Source: Periglandula ipomoeae IasaF13
Lineage: Eukaryota; Ascomycota; Sordariomycetes; Hypocreales; Clavicipitaceae
Assembly (NCBI GenBank): GCA_000222875.2
Contig: AFRD01000144.1
Span: forward strand, 1-64,000
Direction: 5' to 3'
Length of the DNA: 64,000 nt
Positions 35,284 to 44,611 of this stretch are shown in pieces (position 1 is the first letter of the stretch; every line of letters starts with the position of its first letter). Made by a program: the position numbers and the translations under genes. Under the pieces are notes generated by a model, which saw nothing but the letters and a program-made list of their open reading frames with translations, ran no database searches and was not told where the DNA came from.

Positions 35284-37926
35284 ATGGATGAACACGTAGT
35301 TGCGCCGAGCGTTGCCCACCAAGACTTCCAGCCCCTCGCCAGCTTCCAAACGGTCGCAGCGTCGGGTTTGTATAACATTACTGCTTGGGTGTACAATGTT
35401 ACTCGTAATGCCCCGTTAATAGAGGAAATAGTCTCAGCTGGGCCACGAATTTTCACGAAACTCGGGTCATACTTGGCGCTGCCGGATTCGACGGACTCTC
35501 ATCAACGCCTCCATGCCGTCCCGAGAAGAACTCTCCCAGAAGCCCCCGAAGCGAATATTTACAATATCCTGGAGCCGAGCAACAGAATGTCTGGTTTGAT
35601 AGGGCTTGGCGCAACGGAAGACCAATCTACTCTTGTCAATCACTCTGCACGCCTCTCCCTGGATGGGGCGAGGGGACTTGGAAGCGTTTTTAGTTATGCG
35701 ACAAGCAAGTGGGCTATATCTTGTGTTGCCATGGCGATCGTTCTTAATCGTACACATATATTCGCGGCAACAAGAAGAAGACTGCGCTTTCGCTGGTACG
35801 CCAGACTCCTCCGGTCGCTGCCGCTTGTTCTTCTTGCGATGCAGTCAGTCCGGCTTCTTCGATCTATCCAGTGCCAGTCATCCCCAGATTTCAGTGAATT
35901 ACGATGGGGGAACCTGAGTAAGAGTTCTGACTTTGCCTCTGCACACCCTAACGCACTTCTTAACAAGCTGAGTTCTACTCTACTATTCGGATCGTCCGAC
36001 AAACAGTCCTGCGAAGCCATCAATATGGTCCCTCACCTCAATGAGGGCATCGCCAACGAGCTTCATGGGTCGCTATCAATTGCTTTGGCCACTATTTGGT
36101 GTGCTTTGCCTTAGTCATTTCATCGAAACTCTGTCTTGCGCGGTTCAAGGTCGCCTGCTGTCAGTGGAAACAGGAATGACTTTGTTCGAGCAGTCACTTG
36201 CCTTTGCCGAGGCCGATGCAGCCGTCCACAATCAACTTGGATGGGGGTCTTTTTCTGGTCTCCAACAAAATGATCAACTTCAAGGAGCCGCAGGGGGGTT
36301 CATTCCCATCTCACGGTCAGCCGTCCTGATGAGGGTGAACGCTCCGCCAGAAGTTCTGTTTATCGCCTTTCTATCGTCGATGACCCATGTCACAAGCCAC
36401 ATACTAGGCATTTTAGATTCACAATACCGGATTTTGGGGAATCTGCTTTATGGGATCTATCATTTGGAGTGCCCTCGACTTTGAATTAGCAAATCCTTCA
36501 GCACAAGGTTTGCTCAGGTTTCCGACTGTGTGCATTATTGGCTTCGTCCCTCATGTACTGGTCTTATCAGGAATCGTTATTTGTCTGCTGATTTATGGAT
36601 TGGCTCTCGCATTATGTGCGCTGGCACCTGCTTCAAATTCGTCTGGCTTCAATTTGCGCCAGAGGCTAGCAAATGCCCATAGCAACATGCAGGCAAACGT
36701 ATCCCTAGCGGAAATCCGGATTACGCGAGAGATGGACTTCTATACGGCTCTGCTGCGCACAGGATTTGCTGTAATTACAATGGCAAGTGAGGCCGTTTAT
36801 CTGAATGAGGAGCGCAATGTCAATATTCGACAACATACCTGGCTGGAGGAAGCACGACTTCGGGAAGTCGAGGACTTCCGTAGCCAGGCCGTCGGAATGG
36901 GCTTTGCCAACGCTCAGTATGACCAGATTGGCACCATTGGGCTGGTCCCTGTCAGGGAAGGGCCACGACTTGGCAAAATTCAGACCCGACCGGCTTGGCT
37001 CCTCCGGCTTGCACGCCGTCACAAACCCAGGGCTGAGGACAGGTCATTCAGCAAGAAAGAAACTAGAACCTTGAATCAACAGGCACCTTATTTGCCCGAT
37101 GAATTAGGATTTCCTCGAATGGAAGGAATCGATGTCGAAAGCGAGTTCAGGCGAGTCAACGCCAATAAAAATGACGATAGTCTGGACGCCGAATTGTACA
37201 AATACTGGTTATCAGGTGGCTAGTGGGGGGCCAGCGATGCGAGTGGTGACTACATACCAGAAGAGAGCTGTGATCCATGGGACACCACAAGCATTATATC
37301 TACACCTTCTGCGTTGAGTGATACTGAAGAGGTCTATGAGACGCCAACAACATTCGAGGACGACGGCCCGGGCTCGAGGAGACATCCTGCATTTTCAAGT
37401 CGCGACAGCAGCCCTGCAGCTGAAGATGCCTGGGACACAGAGCACCTAGCCAGACTCCTACACCCGGCAACTATTGAGGAACGTGAAGAGGCATTGGCAT
37501 TGTCTGCCCACTTACAAAGTGACAGAATCATGACACGCTCGGCTTTTCGGCGTCGAGAGCAGGTGCGTCGGGGCCGCGTCTTATTGCATTCTGCCGTTGG
37601 CAGCAACAGCGTCGGTGACTCTAGCGATCGGGCCCCAGTACTGAAGCTTGACGAAGAAGAACAAGTGTTGGAGCAGATTCTTTTGTCTCGGCGCCGTCTA
37701 CGAAGTCCAGAGTCGCAAAATGGTCAAGCTATAGGAATGGAATCACAAGACAGCCAGAGCTTGCCTTGTGTTGTTTGTCATAGCTCGGCTCGAACCATCA
37801 TTGTTTGGCCATGTCGTTGTCTGAGCCTTTGCGACGACTGTCGAGTCTCGCTTGCTATGAACAACTTTGACAAGTGTGTGTTGCCGGAGGGATGTGTTGA
37901 GTTTCAGTCGTATCTTTGTGCCGTGA
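35284..37926 (+). pseudogene. Broken membrane RING E3 gene (Asi1/Asi3-like)
   Basis: Resembles the filamentous-fungal relatives of Asi1/Asi3, inner-nuclear-membrane RING ubiquitin ligases. Family-like stretches occur in order: ATSKWAISCVAMAIVLNRTH, LLRSIQCQSSPDFSELRWGN, LSHFIETLSCAVQGR, LLRFPTVCIIGFVPHVLVL, REMDFYTALLRTGFAVIT, ASEAVYLNEE, AELYKYWLSGG and the RING start CVVCHSSARTIIVWPCRC. They are split over three frames. Four lesions are visible: an apparent extra base at GGG 36067-36069, another at TTT 36447-36449, an in-frame TAG at 37221-37223 where the family has Trp, and a missing TG in the repeat at 37875-37880 that puts the final CRRDVLSFSRIFVP out of frame. Introns could explain the first, but hardly all four. 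Stop of the original frame would be 37924-37926. Asi-family identity is from memory. Confidence 0.65.
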
Positions 37927-38090
37927 TTGTTCCCGTGGCCAAGTGTGAGCGACAATGGCACATGCCCTCATTATTCGTCGTCTCATTTTATAGTAGTCTG
38001 TCACTGAACCAGTGCATCCAGTCACTGTCTAGTTTTTTTTTATTTTTAAGATGTTATGTAGTCAAGCTTTGGCACATTGACGTGATGTCT

Positions 38091-38981
38091 TCACATTGCT
38101 GCCCATTCAATACTATACGTTCGAATGGTGTCCGCGGACGTGTTATCGTGAGGTACCTCTAGTCCGCCGATCAGAAAAGCCTTCTTCACAGCAGTAGCTA
38201 GCCGCCCTCCTCCGACGATATCTAGAATGGGAATTTCTTCATTCCAACTATACTCGTTTGCCATGAAATGTGCGTGAAAACGCAGAGGGTCACCAGGGTA
38301 TACACTGTATTGGGCACCAAAGCGCAAACCAGGCGTCATATAATATCCTCGAGCTTGCAAGAAGCCGCATAGAGTATCGCGAGTCGAGTCATGGACAGCG
38401 TTCGGTACTGCAGTAGATGCAACAAATGACACACTTGAACCCGGGGTTACTGCTAGGTGTCCTACGTGTGTATTTTGATTGATACATTGGGTAGCATCAG
38501 ACTTATGGTCTTCAATATGATGTCCATCAACTCGGCTTGAAGAACAACTCGTACGGGGGTTAGAAGCAGAATTGGTGACAGCGCCAGCGGCATTTGACGT
38601 CAATCTCTTCGAGAGAGTGTAGTGTGCAGCCTGCTTCCTGTCTCTGATAGCATTTATGTACCGCTTGCGCATCGCAGTGCTCGTGTTAGAGCGCATAGCG
38701 GCATTGTGGGCATCCGAGCTGTCCACTACGTATGCCGACTTTTTGAGCAACAGTGCACGAACCTCCTCGGGGTGCAACTCTATTGGAAGTCCGAGGAAAA
38801 TGTTTTGGGTTGGCTGCTGCGGAGTCGTGCCCACCAACGTACCATTTGTGTTTTCATGTCGCCTCAAATACGCGACGGCTCCAGGATCAAAAATAAGATA
38901 TCGCCCGGCTATATGAGAAATCCTAATGAGCTTAGAATCGCTGGGTTCATCGCTTTTAGAAGACATTTGCCCTGCTGTCAT
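38091..38981 (-). CDS. SEN34: tRNA-splicing endonuclease catalytic subunit SEN34
   Basis: Catalytic subunit that cleaves the 3' splice site of intron-containing tRNAs within the SEN complex. Single exon, about 296 aa from the ATG at 38981, or 291 aa from 38966. N-terminal landmarks are ISHIAGRYLIFDPGAVAYLR and GTTPQQPTQNIFLGLPIEL. The C-terminal endonuclease fold has the catalytic triad in FGAQYSVYPGDPLRFHAHF (Tyr and His) and ATAVKKAFLIGG (Lys). The protein ends SIEWAAM, the usual Sen34 terminus. The middle is a long polar linker with Ser/Asn. Convergent with the Asi-like locus and followed upstream by ELP4 on the same strand. Confidence 0.95.
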   Translation of the reverse strand: MTAGQMSSKSDEPSDSKLIRISHIAGRYLIFDPGAVAYLRRHENTNGTLVGTTPQQPTQNIFLGLPIELHPEEVRALLLKKSAYVVDSSDAHNAAMRSNTSTAMRKRYINAIRDRKQAAHYTLSKRLTSNAAGAVTNSASNPRTSCSSSRVDGHHIEDHKSDATQCINQNTHVGHLAVTPGSSVSFVASTAVPNAVHDSTRDTLCGFLQARGYYMTPGLRFGAQYSVYPGDPLRFHAHFMANEYSWNEEIPILDIVGGGRLATAVKKAFLIGGLEVPHDNTSADTIRTYSIEWAAM

Positions 38982-39366
38982 CACTTAAAGTTAGCCATTG
39001 CGCAGTGAAGTCAAGACATTCAAAGTAACATGACAGTTTGCAAAAATATCATAAGTCGTCTTCGTAATGTTGAATTTGTCGTCACAGGATTCAGTGGATT
39101 GACAGATATTCAAGAGTATAATCATCATGCAACGGGTTGGCGTGAAGAATGAGTAGCTTGAGAGCACACATACCCAGTTGGTGCCTCTGGCCATCTGTGG
39201 ACCAATTGACAGGAGCTTGGAGCTTGATTAAAAAAAAGTGAAAATGAAAATGAAAATGACTAGAAACTTCAGATCGAAAAGGATGTCGTGGACCTGTGGG
39301 TCATATGCATGTAGCGACATGATGTCGCTAACCGTGCTATGCAATCTTGATTGAGAAAATGCTACC
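38982..39366. promoter_or_regulatory. Intergenic region: SEN34 promoter and ELP4 3' end
   Basis: About 385 bp. It contains a short tandem AAAATG repeat at 39241-39258. No gene is supported. Confidence 0.5.
39241..39258. repeat. AAAATG tandem repeat, three copies
   Basis: Three AAAATG units directly after an A7 tract and GTG, just downstream of the ELP4 stop region (minus-strand gene). Simple repeat, seen directly. Confidence 0.85.
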
Positions 39367-40515
39367 CTAGAATTCAAGATCCTGGCTTTTCGGTGCTGAG
39401 GGCAAAGAAGGAGGTTCATCAAGCCCAACAGGAGGTAGGCTAAAGGGTGTGATTATTATGCCACTCGAAGCGCTAAGCCTAAACGACATGTCCTCTCTCT
39501 TCCAGCATCCCTCTAATCCACCACCTTTCTCGTGGAAGACTGGCATGGCATGCACGCGAACCAAACCTTGCGCCTTGTTGCTTTCCTTCTCAGAATATTC
39601 GGCAGCGTAGACTGATTTGGGAAGCGGAACAAGCTCCAAAACGCCATCAAACAGAAGCTCCATTGATTTGCAAAGACCTGCGTTACGCGGATGAAGCGAT
39701 ATAGGCAAGGTCATCATGACGATGATGCGTGTGGGAAATTGTCGCAACAAGCTCCGAAGGCAATGCAAAAATCTAATCACATCCTGGGCCCTACACCCTT
39801 CAGCGGGGTACAAGGCTGGTGATAAGAGATTTGGTACAACGACTCGGTGTATGGAAGACGATGAGCTCTTCAAGTTCGTCTGAAGGGCCGTGAGAAGATC
39901 CGAGAAGACGCTCGTGGATTGGCGACTTGATGTCGGGTGAAAAGGGTAGGTCGTCAAATGACCACAAATACTACCAGCATCCAACTTTTTCGAAAGATCA
40001 AAAGAGTGGCAAAAGCTTGAGCTGCCACTCTGCTCTTGTCGGCCTGTCTATGTGAGCGTTGCACAGTAAGGAAACGACGTGGTGATGTGCTTACTATCCA
40101 TCTCTATTTGATTTCCCAGAGTCTCATACCTCCATGCAATCTTCATTCTGTTCGCCTCCAAAGGAGCCATTTGTTCGTTGGACTTCTCTTTAATCTGTTT
40201 CAATCCGGGCAGTTCCCGCCTCCAAGTGTCCTGAAATCCCAGGACATACACATGATGACCCTGAACTAGACCTTCTGCGGCAAAGTAGCGCAGTATGATT
40301 CCGCCGAAATCCGTTGTCCCCGATTCCTCAATTAACAAAGAGCTCCCCAGCGGCATCCCCGTATGACCAGCCAGGAGTTGATCCAATGAAGCGGTGCCAG
40401 TAAAGGTCGTGGGCCGGCCATCTAAAGGCGATGGACGAGTACCTGGAAGTGGTTCTCTGGGTATGGGCGAAATTCCCCTGGATTGGATGAGCGTATTGCG
40501 CTTGCGGAATGACAT
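39367..40515 (-). CDS. ELP4: Elongator complex subunit 4 (PAXNEB)
   Basis: Member of the Elp4-Elp5-Elp6 RecA-like ring of Elongator, needed for wobble-uridine modification of tRNAs. Exons 40515-40095 and 40043-39367, joined over a 51-nt intron, give 365 aa. The N-terminus MSFRKRN followed by a Pro-rich stretch and TSxxSLDQLL-type sequence (FTGTASLDQLLAGHTGMPLG) with SLLIEESGTTDFGGIILRYF is diagnostic. KIAWRYETLGNQ precedes the intron and SSSFCHSFDLSKKL follows it. The rest includes VVVPNLLSPALYP, RFLHCLRSLLRQFPTRI and FDGVLELVPLP. There is no canonical Walker A motif, as expected for this subunit. Confidence 0.95.
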
Positions 40516-41013
40516 GGTCTGGTGCTGCGCTTCATTCGTTGAGTTATTTTAAAGTACCGATGAAATTGTAATTGTCTTAACAGTAGAACAAAAAATAGAA
40601 CTGGTCGGTGGGACTGGGAAGAAAAAAAAGGGAATAAGTGAGAGGCCGAGCACTATGGATAGCTTTGTTCACACATCTAAATCATGCTGTGCATCTGCAA
40701 CTGGTTGCTACCAGAAAAGTCAATTGCTTGAGTGGGCCGAACACCAAGATGCCCCGATTGAGGAATATGCTTGTACCAGCATTTCTTTGATCTTTTCTTT
40801 CCTTGATCATAATTTTTTCGGTCTACGGTGCAAAGGTCGACTGACTTGCTGCATGCGTCATTGTAGATCGAATGCGACGACAGTATTTTCTCATCATTTT
40901 AGTTTCCTCGTCACCATATTCTCCAACATCCCGACTACCCGGCGTCTGACTCGATAACTGTTGACATTCACTTTTTCTGAGCGTGCAGCCTCTGCACGGA
41001 AGGATCAACCACT
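40516..41013. promoter_or_regulatory. Divergent intergenic region ELP4 / RPB8
   Basis: About 500 bp between divergent starts, expected to hold both promoters. Only short unsupported frames occur. Confidence 0.5.
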
Positions 41014-41582
41014 ATGTCTGGCGGCGGCAGTGATGCGACTCTTTTTGAAGAGAGTTTCACAGTCACAGATTATGATCAATCAAAGTACGATCGCGTCGCC
41101 CGTATTTCCTGCACCTCATCCGACTCTCAGACCGTGATGGTCCTTGACATAAATATTGAACTATTTCCTTGCGCACTATCCGACTCCTTACATGTCGTTC
41201 TGTCTACGACCTTGTCGCCCGACGGAAGCAAAGAAGATGAGAAAGGTTGGCGCGATGTAGGCAAAGGGGCTGATGCCCCAGCTACATTGGCAGACCTTTA
41301 CGACTATGTGTGCTACGGCAAAATCTACAAATTTGAAGAGACTTATGACGGCAATACAATGTATGTTATTTCAGCCTTGCGCGCAATTGACACGTCTCCT
41401 GTTTTTACTCCTTTTGCAATCGTCTTCGGCTATGACATTCCGACTTCGGACACTAACCCATCGGTCTGTTTCGCAGCAATGCTTATGTCTCTTTTGGAGG
41501 ATTACTTATGTCCCTTCAGGGACCAGTGAAGAAACTCACACCCCTTCGTGTCGACAACGTGTACCTTCTGATCAAGAAATAA
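41014..41582 (+). CDS. RPB8: RNA polymerase I/II/III shared subunit RPB8 (RPABC3)
   Basis: Common subunit of all three nuclear RNA polymerases, with a single-stranded nucleic-acid-binding OB fold. Exons 41014-41360 and 41477-41582 give 150 aa, the family length. The N-terminal half shows TLFEESFTVTDYDQSKYDRV, LDINIELFPCALSDSLHVVL and GWRDVGKGADAPATLADLYD, YVCYGKIYKFEE. After a 116-nt intron the C-terminus reads NAYVSFGGLLMSLQGP and KKLTPLRVDNVYLLIKK, the strongly conserved end. The unspliced frame would instead end in an unrelated tail, so the intron call is firm. Confidence 0.97.
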
Positions 41583-41829
41583 GGCGCCTTCGTAATGATG
41601 TAAGAAGAATTAGATGAACACGGGGCGTCTTCCGAGTATTCATAGCTCGACGGGTGCAGCAGCCGCGACTCTGTGTCCGCCAAAAGAAAGAGATTGAGTC
41701 GTAACAATCACGGTTCAACCGGGAAAAACCCAAGGATTTCGATTGTTGGGTAATACAAACGAGCTCTAGTCGTAGCCTTGATGCATTGCCTGTCGAATGT
41801 GGTGCACAGAGTTCAGGATTCTTAACAAC

Positions 41830-42934
41830 TCAAGTCAGTTTGTGTGGTCCCGGAAAAGGCAGTGTGCGATGCATTCTTTGGAGAATAGCATCATAATCTG
41901 GCTCATTTGCCCTAGTTATAATACCATGACGAATGAAGAAGTCCAGCATGACCACCGCACAATTGTCCTTGAACCTGCTATTGGCAAGGTCTCTTCTTAC
42001 TTGGTCCACGTCGCACAAGGTGAACTTTTCAACCTCGCTGTCTTTCGGTTGGGGTATTATTTGAGCCGGGAGTTTCAGGTCGAAAATCCACTGACACTCA
42101 GGGTAAACGAGGTCTGCTTCGCCAACATTCTTCCCATCGGTGATGTATATATATGTCACCGTACGAGCTGGACAGGCATGATTTCGCGCGACGTCTTCGG
42201 ATAGGCTGGCTTCTTCGTCTGCCTCACGAATAACACCCTCGAAAGATTCTTCACCCGTCATCAACCCACCCGCCACAGTGTTGTCAAGCATGCCAGGAAA
42301 TGTAGATTTGTTGACTGCTCTTTTCGGAACCCAAATTAACAGACCATTTGGAGCTGTGGTCTCCTCAACGTAAACTGTCATATGAACGCCGTACCGCATC
42401 GTTCCAAGCAGCCCTATGCAAGCCCGTTCCATGCTGAAAAGAAGCTCACCATTGCGGCCATACACGGGCCATAGCTCGTTTCTCCACCCTCGCAAGAGTT
42501 TGAATGTATCATGCATTCGCCAGTATGCAGCCAAACTGGAAGCAACCTCTGTTCGTTTCCATTCCGTATCAAGTTGGAATAGCGAAACGGTCCTATCTTG
42601 GCGATTGACGTTTATGGGACCTCGGACAGCCTCCGGAACCTCGACTAACTTGTCTAGAACGCGCTCCAGAAGATAGCCAATAGTGTATTCACCTTGCCCG
42701 TCTCGCCAGACGAATGAGTAAATGCCTTCGGGCAGGCGTTTAGCGGTAGGCTCTCCATCACCATCGAATGAGTAGGGAAATCTGCAAGCATTAGATGAGT
42801 ACAGACAACCTTCCTAGCAAAGCCAAGGATTTCCATGTATGACGTAGTATATAAAAGGAAAAAAATCGAATGTTCATAAGTCTGATTGTTACCTACTTGT
42901 CCGTATCCTCGATGAGATCCAGGTTCGACTTCAT
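41830..42934 (-). CDS. Nudix hydrolase with DUF4743 (thiamine pyrophosphokinase-related)
   Basis: Two exons, 42934-42897 and 42781-41830, give 329 aa. The first exon is 38 nt and begins MKSNLDLIEDTDK; the junction restores KFPYSFDGDG. The N-terminal part (YSFVWRDG, YTIGYLLERVLDKLVEVPE, FKLLRGWRNELWPVYG) matches the DUF4743 domain seen with fungal Nudix proteins like yeast YJR142W. The Nudix box starts at GGLMTGEESFEG and continues VIREADEEASL; the REXXEE core is intact, with Ser in place of the usual last Gly, which is common in this branch. The enzyme probably hydrolyses oxidised thiamine diphosphate derivatives, as reported for relatives; that is family inference. It is divergent from OPI10. 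Confidence 0.9.
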
Positions 42935-43517
42935 TATGACAGGTTTTAATGACACTTAAGACTGGATATACAGTGACTTTAAAGTGGTCGACTACGATGG
43001 ATTTGCAAATGCGGGGCCCGCTGTCACGACCCAGGCTACCTAGGGACGCAAGGGCGCCAAAGGCACCCTCTACTGACCCTAACAGAATCAAACCCTTTAC
43101 TCTGCACATACTCATACAAGCTTACCAGTGGATCCAGTGTTAGCACTTGAATTGAGGTCCTTCCAATATCTTCCCAGCGGCTGCCCAGCCGAGATCATAA
43201 TGCACTAGGAAATAAACGCCAGACTCGCCGGCCACGTATGCATCAATAGATTCGTATCAACATTTCAGGCTCAACATCTTCTACACCGGACAAACTTAGG
43301 GCCAAGCTTGGTGGCTCGATCTAGGTAAATGAGTAGATAGCCAAGAATCGTGAGGTGGGCAGTGCATATTTGCGACTGACCGTGATATTGGCAACGTCGA
43401 CATCCATACGTTACAGCAACTAACCAAAACAACCAGGACAAACTACAACAAATTTTTAACTTCGAGATTGAATCAGTATTTGAACTTGAAAGATACTGGG
43501 ATAAACTGCTGGCGACA
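42935..43517. promoter_or_regulatory. Divergent intergenic region Nudix gene / OPI10
   Basis: About 580 bp between divergent starts. No additional gene is supported; an open frame on the minus strand at 42654-43115 overlaps the Nudix intron and is not coding. Confidence 0.5.
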
Positions 43518-44138
43518 ATGTCAGGGCCTCTCTTCGGAATTGTGCCCGCTGGCCAACAACTCATCACAGAGACTACCTCCGCTCCTTCGTCAACATCATT
43601 TCTCTATACGCTACCGACTGCTAAGTCAATCTCACACATAATGGTGTTCCTCCTGCCAAATATTTCGCTCCCGGACGATACTGCGGCAGCGATCTATATT
43701 GGGACAATGAGAGACGTTGCTGTCGCAGCTCAATCGGGTTCAACACCTAATTTTGAATTTCTCGGAGGCATCGGGTCGGGCAAGGGCAGTGCCTTGTTCA
43801 AGGTTGCTCCAAGCCCTCTTGAGAACGACGATGAAGGGTTGGTGCTAGGAATCTCCATCGAGTCAGCCGAATCAGTCGAGCAACAGCTGCAGGAGTTGTC
43901 TGCAGCAAAGACAAAGACCTCAGCCACTAGTTCTAACTCAACACAGCCTTCCACCTCTGTATTGGCCCAACGTATCATACAGAATGCTTTCAACTTCCTG
44001 TCAAGCTTTAGCGGATCTGTCGGCCCTGGGGGCGTTGAGGTTGTTCCACTCAAAGCATTCGAGGAGTGGTGGCGGAAATTTGAAGCTCGCATTCGTGCTG
44101 ACCCGAGCTTTCTTGATAGACAGGATAGTCGAGCTTAG
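43518..44138 (+). CDS. OPI10: OPI10/Hikeshi family protein
   Basis: Single exon, 206 aa, matching the usual length. Hikeshi is a nuclear import carrier for Hsp70 during heat stress; yeast Opi10 was found through inositol/phospholipid regulation. Family landmarks: MSGPLFGIVPAGQQLIT, the central SISHIMVFLLPNISLPDDTA, AAIYIGT and NFEFLGGIGSGKGSALFKV. The C-terminus has the conserved VVPLKAFEEWWRKFEARI followed by DPSFL. The hinge at about residues 120-150 is low-complexity Ser/Thr. No signal peptide. Confidence 0.96.
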   Translation: MSGPLFGIVPAGQQLITETTSAPSSTSFLYTLPTAKSISHIMVFLLPNISLPDDTAAAIYIGTMRDVAVAAQSGSTPNFEFLGGIGSGKGSALFKVAPSPLENDDEGLVLGISIESAESVEQQLQELSAAKTKTSATSSNSTQPSTSVLAQRIIQNAFNFLSSFSGSVGPGGVEVVPLKAFEEWWRKFEARIRADPSFLDRQDSRA

Positions 44139-44611
44139 CATAGTGTTTGTTCAAGTCATCGAAAAGTAGCTGCCAGTTCGCTAAGATAGTGACTGCACAG
44201 TCGTCTCCTTTAAAGTCGTCTTGACCGATTCAACCTATATACTGTTTGCTCAATATGGACATGTGCCGGTATGAGTGATTCCAGATATAACCATTTACAG
44301 TTGGACTACGGCCGTGGGAGGCGAGTCTGATTGAACTTCAATGTACAGTAATATATCATGATACACGAGCCCCTCTAGATTACGAAATCGTGCCTTTGGC
44401 CACGATAAGACCACAGCAATTCGTGATTACAAAGCTAATTTTACATAACAGTAGGATCGACGGCAGTTCATTGGTGTAAACGCGTACGAAGCCGTCTTGA
44501 AGCAAGAAGGGATGACGCTCTCAAAGGCAAAGAAAGGCGTAAAAGGGCGTGACAGCAGCGTGATAACAGCAAATAGAACAGAGCCCAAATAAGAGCTCCT
44601 TTGCGTCCACC
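44139..44611. other. Convergent intergenic region OPI10 / YND1
   Basis: About 470 bp between two convergent 3' ends. It should hold both terminators. Nothing else is recognised. Confidence 0.5.

Noticed and set aside
34833..35456. 207-codon minus-strand open frame
   Set aside because: It overlaps the start of the Asi-like gene in antisense and has the Arg/Ser/Trp-rich composition of a shadow frame; no family resemblance.
36041..36484. Asi-like frames treated as separate small genes
   Set aside because: Each fragment continues the same family in order, with no starts, stops or promoters of its own.
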